Source of the DNA: Burkholderia cepacia ATCC 25416
Lineage (GTDB): Bacteria > Pseudomonadota > Gammaproteobacteria > Burkholderiales > Burkholderiaceae
DNA length: 64,000 bases
Assembly (NCBI RefSeq): GCF_001411495.1
Contig: NZ_CP012983.1
Location: 62,001-126,000 of the forward strand
Direction: 5' to 3'
Below are positions 58,842 through 64,000 of the stretch, one piece after another. Position numbers and translations under genes: made by a program. The notes beneath the pieces were generated by a model that saw only the letters and a list, made by a program, of their open reading frames with translations, was not told where the DNA came from and did not search any database. Every line of letters begins with the position of its first letter. Position 1 is the stretch's first letter.

Positions 58842-60923
58842 ATGAAGCTCACACCTGTCGTATCCGGTATTGCAGTGCTCGTCCTGTCGGCTTGCGGCGG
58901 CGGTAGCAGTTCGTCCTCGTCGCCTGCCGAACCAACAGCACAGACGGTCAGCGGGGTCGCGGCCGCCGGCGCGGCGATGCAGGGCTCCACCGTGAAGCTG
59001 GTCGATGCCACCGGCAAAGCGGTGGACTGCCCGGCCGATGCGTCGACCGGCGCGTTTCATTGCACCGTAACGGGCTTGAGCGCGCCGTTCGCATTGTCCG
59101 CGTACGGCAACGTCGCCGATTCGCAAGCCACGCTGATCGCGCTCAGCGCGAAAGCCGGCACGCAGACCATCAACATCACGCCGATCACGAATGCAATCGC
59201 CGCCACGATCATCGGCGACAACCCGACGAAGCTGCTCGCCGACACCGGCTTGCTGCAGAGCAAAGTCACCGCGCAGGCAGTTGCGAGCACCGTGCAAGCT
59301 TATTCGTCTGCGCTATCGGACCTGCTGGCCGCGACCGGCAATACGGGTGTCGACCTGATTTCCGGCCCGCTGACCGCCGGCGCACCGGGCCTCGACCGGC
59401 TGCTCGACCAGGTGAAGGTCAACGTGCTGCCGGATGGCGGTGTCCAGATCAGCTCGGTGGCAGGCGCGTCCAGCGATACGCCGGTACAGCTTCAGCTAGC
59501 AGCTGGTGTCGCGCCGCAGGCCGGCGACAAGGCGAGCCTGCCGGCCGCCGCGACCATCAACGGTGCGGTAGTGTCGAATTTGCCGAGCGCCAGCGATCTG
59601 GCCGCATTGCAGACCGCACTCAACCAGTGCTTCGCCGGCTCGACCGGCACCGCGCGAACGGGCGGCAGCGTAGCGGCGTGCGGCCGGATCTTCGTGGACG
59701 ACGTCGCATCGAGTGCGCTGAACGCCGGCGTGCCGGCTGCATATCTCAACAACGGGATGTCGGCCGACCAGGAGTTCGGTGCAGTGGCCGGCAGAACGCC
59801 GGGGATCGTCGCCGACGATGCAATGAACAACGCCAGCTTCAGCTTGCCGGAAGTCATCCGCGTCGTTGCCGGTGACACGATGTGGGTCAAGCTCGCGTGG
59901 ACGCGCAGTGACGGCATTCGCGATGGCATGCAGCAGCATGTGCAACTGGCGGTGCGGGCGGGCAGTCTCGCGAGCGGCGACAACGGCTGGCGCGTGGTCG
60001 GCAATCAGCGCGCGGTATTGAGCAAGGTGAACGCGAACGCGCAAAAATGGGACTGGCTGAATCCGGCCAACCCGTCGACGGGAACCAATGCATTCGTCGA
60101 TTCGCTCAACCTCCAGGTGGGCGCTGTCGATGCGACCGGTACCGCCGTGGACTTCGCGATCGTGAACGGCCCCGGCTTGCGCAACGGCGTGTTCCTGCAG
60201 CCGTCGAGCGGCACCTGCGACACCTTGAACATCCGGGCGCAGATCGCGAGCGGGCAGACGCCGGCGCAGCTTGCCGCACTAGCGAAGAATGCGCTGTGCC
60301 GCAACAATTTCCGCCTCGCCGGCGTCGCGCAGGATCCGGCCACCCAGGGCCAGTTCACATGGCCCGGCGACGCGCCGCGCAACAATACCGCGTGGGCGAA
60401 ACCGCAACTGAGTGCCGCCGAGCTGGCCGACATCAAGCCGTTCAGCGCCTATACGATCGACGTATATCAGAACGGCAACACGTCGACACCAGCCAAACAC
60501 TACACGGTTCGGTTGCGTACGCCGTCGCCGCTTCCCGAAGCGTTGCGCCAGTACGCGTGGCACGAGCTGGCGCAATCCACGCGCGACAAGCTGACGCCGG
60601 GCACTGCCGATACATTCGTGGGCGGCACGACCTTTCCGCTGGCCTGGACGTCGAAAGCCGGACTGCCGTTCGTCAAGCGCGGCAACGTGCAGATTCGCGC
60701 AACCGCGGCCGGGCAGACGGCGGCGACGTTCGTCAATGGTTCGGCATCGGCGTTGCCGGTCCAGCCGGGCGCTGCGGTGACGCTCAACGTGCCGGGCGAC
60801 CAGGGCGTGGCGTTTCCGTCGGTCGCCGGCTGGACCGGCAGCACGGACTTCTCGTTCGTGAATTTGAACTGGTCCGATCCGGTCGACACGCTCTTTACCG
60901 AGTCCTTCGAGTACGACCGGTAA
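58842..60923 (+). CDS. Large lipoprotein, function unknown
   Basis: A 693-residue lipoprotein: MKLTPVVSGIAVLVLSACGG, then a Ser-rich linker. Residues of about 33-100 form a carboxypeptidase-regulatory-like or big-type beta domain (VSGVAAAGAAMQGSTVKLVD). The C-terminal part has several Cys and a WDWLNPANPS-like beta region. The start at 58842 gives a clean signal; the frame begins at 58797. Burkholderia encode several such lipoproteins, sometimes with catalytic domains; I see no enzyme motif. Confidence 0.75.
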   Translation: MKLTPVVSGIAVLVLSACGGGSSSSSSPAEPTAQTVSGVAAAGAAMQGSTVKLVDATGKAVDCPADASTGAFHCTVTGLSAPFALSAYGNVADSQATLIALSAKAGTQTINITPITNAIAATIIGDNPTKLLADTGLLQSKVTAQAVASTVQAYSSALSDLLAATGNTGVDLISGPLTAGAPGLDRLLDQVKVNVLPDGGVQISSVAGASSDTPVQLQLAAGVAPQAGDKASLPAAATINGAVVSNLPSASDLAALQTALNQCFAGSTGTARTGGSVAACGRIFVDDVASSALNAGVPAAYLNNGMSADQEFGAVAGRTPGIVADDAMNNASFSLPEVIRVVAGDTMWVKLAWTRSDGIRDGMQQHVQLAVRAGSLASGDNGWRVVGNQRAVLSKVNANAQKWDWLNPANPSTGTNAFVDSLNLQVGAVDATGTAVDFAIVNGPGLRNGVFLQPSSGTCDTLNIRAQIASGQTPAQLAALAKNALCRNNFRLAGVAQDPATQGQFTWPGDAPRNNTAWAKPQLSAAELADIKPFSAYTIDVYQNGNTSTPAKHYTVRLRTPSPLPEALRQYAWHELAQSTRDKLTPGTADTFVGGTTFPLAWTSKAGLPFVKRGNVQIRATAAGQTAATFVNGSASALPVQPGAAVTLNVPGDQGVAFPSVAGWTGSTDFSFVNLNWSDPVDTLFTESFEYDR

Positions 60924-61287
60924 CGGGAGGCTCAAAATCGGCGCTCGCTGACAGTCCCGTGCATGCCGGATCACCTTGGTCGTGTCCGGCTGCGAGGAAA
61001 GCGGCGAGCGTCGCGTCGAACCCGGCTCCGTGTCGTCGCGTAGCGGGATCGCCTCTTCCCGAGCCGTACGAAGACGGCGAGCGGACATTCCGCGACGCGA
61101 TGCCTCGCGCCCGGCCGACACGTGATGGGTCCAGGTCACCCTGGGCAGGCGACGAGCATTCGCGGCATTTCCGGCACGACAGAAACGACTCGAAACCATG
61201 AGTGACGCCGACCTCCCCGCGACTCGCTCACTGGCCATAATGATCTGCGCGGATACAGGCCAAATCGTTAGCCGCCGATAAAGCGAG
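60924..61287. other. Intergenic gap, no gene seen
   Basis: About 360 bp between the lipoprotein stop and the LysR stop (convergent). Only Arg-rich shadow frames; no clear terminator seen. Confidence 0.5.
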
Positions 61288-62211
61288 CTATCGCAGAAAC
61301 GGCGCCAACGCTTCTGAAGCTTCGGAGAACTGCTTTTCGAGGAAGTCGAGCAGTGTGCGCACGCGCGGTGCCATATAAAGCGTGCGTTGAAAGAGTGCGT
61401 TCACCGGCACGTCCGGGCAACGCCACTCCGGCAGGAGCAGCTTCAGCCGCCCGGCCTGCAGATCTGCGCCGATGTCCCAGATCGACTTCATGGCCACGCC
61501 GCGACCCTCTATCGCCCATTCGCGGGCAAGCGAACCGTCGTTCGTTTGACGTGAACTGTCGAGCGGTGCCGTGAACAATGCTGTCTCGCCATCGCGCGCG
61601 AAACGCCAGTTGTTCGCCGCGCCCGCTGCCGAAGAAAGTACGATGAACCGATGTTCGCGCAAATCGTCGGGATGGCTCGGCATACCGTGCGCGGCAATGT
61701 AGTCGGGCGACGCACATAGTGCACGGCGATTGTCGGCCATGCGCTTGGCGACCATCGAACTGTCGGCCGGCACGCCGAAGCGGATCGCGAGATCGATGTC
61801 GTCCTGCAGCAAATGTGACAGCGAATCGGACAGGACCAGCGTCAGCGTGACGTTCGGGTGGCGTTCGTTGAATTCGTCGAGCCATCGACGTAGCACGGTG
61901 CGTCCGAAATCGGAGGTAGCCGACACGCGCAACGCCCCACTCACCGACGCCCGTCCGGCCTGCAATGCAGCGCGCGCATCTTCCAGGGTTTGCAGCGCAT
62001 GCTGGCAATGTACGAGGTACAGGCGACCTTCGTCGGTGAGGCGCAGCTTGCGGGTCGACCGCTCGAACAGCTGAGTATGGAGTTCTCCCTCGAGCTTCAC
62101 GAGCCGGGCGCTCGCCGCGGCGGGAGAGAGGCCGAGCTTTCTGCCGGCAGCCGAAAGACTGCCTTGGCTTGCCGTTTCAACGAAGAGGCGAATATCACCG
62201 AGATTGTCCAT
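61288..62211 (-). CDS. LysR-family transcription regulator
   Basis: A 307-residue LTTR (MDNLGDIRLFVETASQGSLS) of the CrgA/DmlR-like branch: HTH AAGRKLGLSPAAASARLVKLE and effector domain with RVSATSDFGRTVLRRWLDEF. It lies 123 bp downstream of the SnoaL-like gene on the same strand, so it is probably not divergently placed from its target; regulon unknown. The start at 62211 is the typical MDNL-type N-terminus. Confidence 0.9.
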   Translation of the reverse strand: MDNLGDIRLFVETASQGSLSAAGRKLGLSPAAASARLVKLEGELHTQLFERSTRKLRLTDEGRLYLVHCQHALQTLEDARAALQAGRASVSGALRVSATSDFGRTVLRRWLDEFNERHPNVTLTLVLSDSLSHLLQDDIDLAIRFGVPADSSMVAKRMADNRRALCASPDYIAAHGMPSHPDDLREHRFIVLSSAAGAANNWRFARDGETALFTAPLDSSRQTNDGSLAREWAIEGRGVAMKSIWDIGADLQAGRLKLLLPEWRCPDVPVNALFQRTLYMAPRVRTLLDFLEKQFSEASEALAPFLR

Positions 62212-62334
62212 GATCGCGTCACGCGAAAATAATGATGGGTTGTGCCGCGCGATACCCCGCGTGGGCCCCGGCATGGTAACGCGATGCAGATCGAATCAGG
62301 AAAGGCCGACCGGCGGGATCGGCCTCATGCCCGT

Positions 62335-62892
62335 TTACCCGGCGACCACGCCGAGTTGCTGGAGGAACGTCAGATTGTCCTCGAGATGCCAGTTGTCGGT
62401 GATCTTGCCGTCGCGAACGCGATAGATGTCCGTCGCGATGAAGTCGACCACCTGCCCCTTTCCCTGCACGCCGTTGAAGCTGCCCGTGAAGTGACCGGTG
62501 AAGTGCAGATGGGTGATGACGCGGTCGCCTGCGACGATCATCTGTTCAACGTCGGCGTGAACGTCCGGCACGGCGCCATGGAAACCCTTCGATGCCGCGA
62601 GTGGCCCCGCGATGCCCTGCGGCCGGCCGGCGGGCAACGTGCGGTCGGTGAAATCGGCCGCCAGCGCCTCTCGAGCCTGGGCCTCGTCACCCGTGCTCCA
62701 GAAGGTATCGTAAAGGCGTGCCGCACGGATCTGTTGCTCGGCCTGATGCTTCGACAGACTCTTGTCGACAATCAGCGTTTTCGGTTGCACGAGATTGTCG
62801 TCGGTGGCGGAAACGGCCGGCAATGCGGCAGCAGCTGTGGCGGCGGCCAACGCGATGCGGGAAACGACGGAAACGACGGTGCTGGTTTTCAT
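62335..62892 (-). CDS. Secreted SnoaL-like (NTF2-fold) protein
   Basis: A 185-residue protein with a signal peptide (cut near AAALPAVSA, residue 29) and a SnoaL-like domain: LYDTFWSTGDEAQAREALAA, FTDRTLPAGRPQG, GDRVITHLHFTGHFTGSF and IATDIYRVRDGKITDNWHLE. Family members act as polyketide cyclases, ester hydrolases or binding proteins. Periplasmic location argues against polyketide cyclisation. The ligand is unknown. Confidence 0.8.
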   Translation of the reverse strand: MKTSTVVSVVSRIALAAATAAAALPAVSATDDNLVQPKTLIVDKSLSKHQAEQQIRAARLYDTFWSTGDEAQAREALAADFTDRTLPAGRPQGIAGPLAASKGFHGAVPDVHADVEQMIVAGDRVITHLHFTGHFTGSFNGVQGKGQVVDFIATDIYRVRDGKITDNWHLEDNLTFLQQLGVVAG

Positions 62893-63015
62893 GTCAGGCT
62901 CTTTTGCGGTGTGCTCGAAAAAATGAAATGAATCCGGAAATGATGCGGCTTTGAATGTTCAGGCGGGAATACGTGCTGCGCGATCGCATCAGTGCGAAGC
63001 CGCTCGGGCAGTACC

Positions 63016-64000
63016 CTAGATCGTCTCGCTTTCGCGTACCGTAATCGGGCTTTTCAGTACGAACCGCGCAATGTCGTCCTTGCGCATGAACGCAACGCCG
63101 GGATGGCTCTTCGCATAACGCAGAAACGCGTCCCATGCACGCGTCATCTGCGGCGTTCCGCTGATACGGTCATGCGCGCTGATCGACATCATGCGTCGAC
63201 GCGATCCCGCCTCTTCGTACAGCTGATCGAAATCGAACTTGATCTGTTCGAGGAATTTTTCCGGAGAGTAATTCCGGCCCTCGACCAGCAGGATGTCGTT
63301 ATTGCGCAGTGTGTACGGAACCACCACGAAATCCTTGCCGTTGACCTTTTCGATGAACGGCTCATCACGGCTCGTATCGTCGATGTGATAGACGTAACCG
63401 AGTTCCTGCAGCAACGACAGTGTGTTCGGGCCGCGTCGCAGCCAGTTCGCGTTATAGCCGATCGGGCGTTGACCAGTCACCTCTTCCACCATCGATCGCG
63501 CCTGGATCAGGAACTCGCGTTCCTGTGGCCGCGACATCGCGTACTGCGAGTTCCACGTCGGCCCGTGGCCCGACGCTTCATGGCCACGCGCCACGATCTC
63601 CCGAGCAATCTCCGGATGCCGCTTCGCTGCCTCGCCGATCATATGAGCCGTCACCTTCACATCGTGGCGATCCCAGAGATCCAGCATCCGGGGAATCCCT
63701 TCGCGATATCCATACGCAAACCACGCTTCGGCGGCCAGATCGGCGGGGACACTCGCCGGGAAATCGACCTTCGGGAACGGATTGTCGGCCCCCTTCGGGG
63801 GCTGCCCGCCCGCCTCGAACTGCATCGAGATTGAAATGACCAGCCGCGCGCCGTCAGGCCAGAATTCTCCCCGCCCGGGCGCAGCGACCGCGTTCGATTG
63901 GGAATGACTCGTTTGCGCGCCGACCTGTGCCGTTTGAAGCATCGCACCGACGGCGAAAGCACCCGCGCCGACACCGGCCTTGGTCAGGAAGGAACGGCGC
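63016..64000 (-). CDS. Tat-exported polysaccharide deacetylase-like protein, start beyond window
   Basis: A frame open at the right edge, beginning RRSFLTKAGVGAGAFAVGA, the core of a twin-arginine signal. The rest is a NodB-fold CE4-type domain: VTAHMIGEAAKRHPEIAREI, ARGHEASGHGPTWNSQYAMS (metal-binding H-x3-H region) and IDDTSRDEPFIE. The layout matches the PuuE/allantoinase-like deacetylase branch acting on small amides or polysaccharide. At least 328 residues are visible; the first few lie outside. Confidence 0.85.
   Translation of the reverse strand, partial: RRSFLTKAGVGAGAFAVGAMLQTAQVGAQTSHSQSNAVAAPGRGEFWPDGARLVISISMQFEAGGQPPKGADNPFPKVDFPASVPADLAAEAWFAYGYREGIPRMLDLWDRHDVKVTAHMIGEAAKRHPEIAREIVARGHEASGHGPTWNSQYAMSRPQEREFLIQARSMVEEVTGQRPIGYNANWLRRGPNTLSLLQELGYVYHIDDTSRDEPFIEKVNGKDFVVVPYTLRNNDILLVEGRNYSPEKFLEQIKFDFDQLYEEAGSRRRMMSISAHDRISGTPQMTRAWDAFLRYAKSHPGVAFMRKDDIARFVLKSPITVRESETI

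Overview
The window is high-GC DNA with short overlapping operons and strong GC3 bias. Gene content (PHB genes, clustered universal stress proteins, FNR-type regulator, tandem efflux genes, VgrG/PAAR effector island) points to Burkholderia, probably the B. cepacia complex. The first 17.4 kb resembles the low-oxygen-activated (lxa) locus described in B. cenocepacia, which would place it on a secondary replicon. The genus is inferred from content, not from a search.

Region A (1-17.4 kb) is a hypoxia/stress locus: phasin-phaB-phaC, five UspA proteins, a response regulator behind a collapsed sensor kinase, an FNR-type regulator with four cysteines, zinc alcohol dehydrogenase, two nitroreductase-like proteins, a cytochrome c, a LOG protein, SulP transporter, BON protein, Hsp20 and small conserved proteins. 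Nine TTGAY-N4-RTCAA-like sites precede these genes, matching the specificity expected of the encoded regulator. A GH114-like lipoprotein (17.4-18.3 kb) separates this from region B.

Region B (18.5-36.5 kb) looks like one biosynthetic and export cluster for an aromatic-derived metabolite. Plus-strand genes encode an atypical acyl-CoA dehydrogenase-like flavoprotein, a hotdog thioesterase, a nitronate monooxygenase-like protein, chorismate mutase-prephenate dehydratase, a shrunken DAHP synthase-like protein without catalytic motifs, shikimate kinase, a tripartite EmrAB/OMF pump, a second MFS pump and an aldo-keto reductase. Minus-strand genes encode DAHP synthase, Rieske oxygenase alpha and beta subunits, ferredoxin, two DUF1330 proteins and a FAD monooxygenase. 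A second hotdog thioesterase and a LuxR protein consisting only of a DNA-binding domain close the cluster. All four transcription units carry a similar 18-bp lux-box-like site 71-89 bp before the first start codon. The combination of PheA, DAHP synthase, acyl-CoA dehydrogenase-like protein, thioesterase and salicylate-hydroxylase-like monooxygenase recalls tropone/tropolone clusters (tda, trl), so a tropolone-type product is my leading hypothesis.

Region C (36.9-48.5 kb) is a mixed region: LysR regulator, AsmA protein, PhoD-type phosphatase, DUF3096 protein, about 0.9 kb of decayed sequence, then a TetR-controlled epoxide hydrolase-MATE-thiolase operon with a clear operator.

Region D (48.5-57.5 kb) is an accessory island. 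It opens with a broken IS3-type transposase fused to a pqiA-like fragment and AT-rich DNA, followed by VgrG, a two-domain peptidoglycan hydrolase-like effector, three overlapping small genes (likely immunity) and PAAR. It ends in decayed sequence. Region E (57.5-64 kb) holds a LuxR/PAS-like regulator, a large lipoprotein, a LysR regulator, a secreted SnoaL-like protein and a Tat-exported polysaccharide deacetylase cut by the window end. I saw no rRNA, tRNA or CRISPR array.
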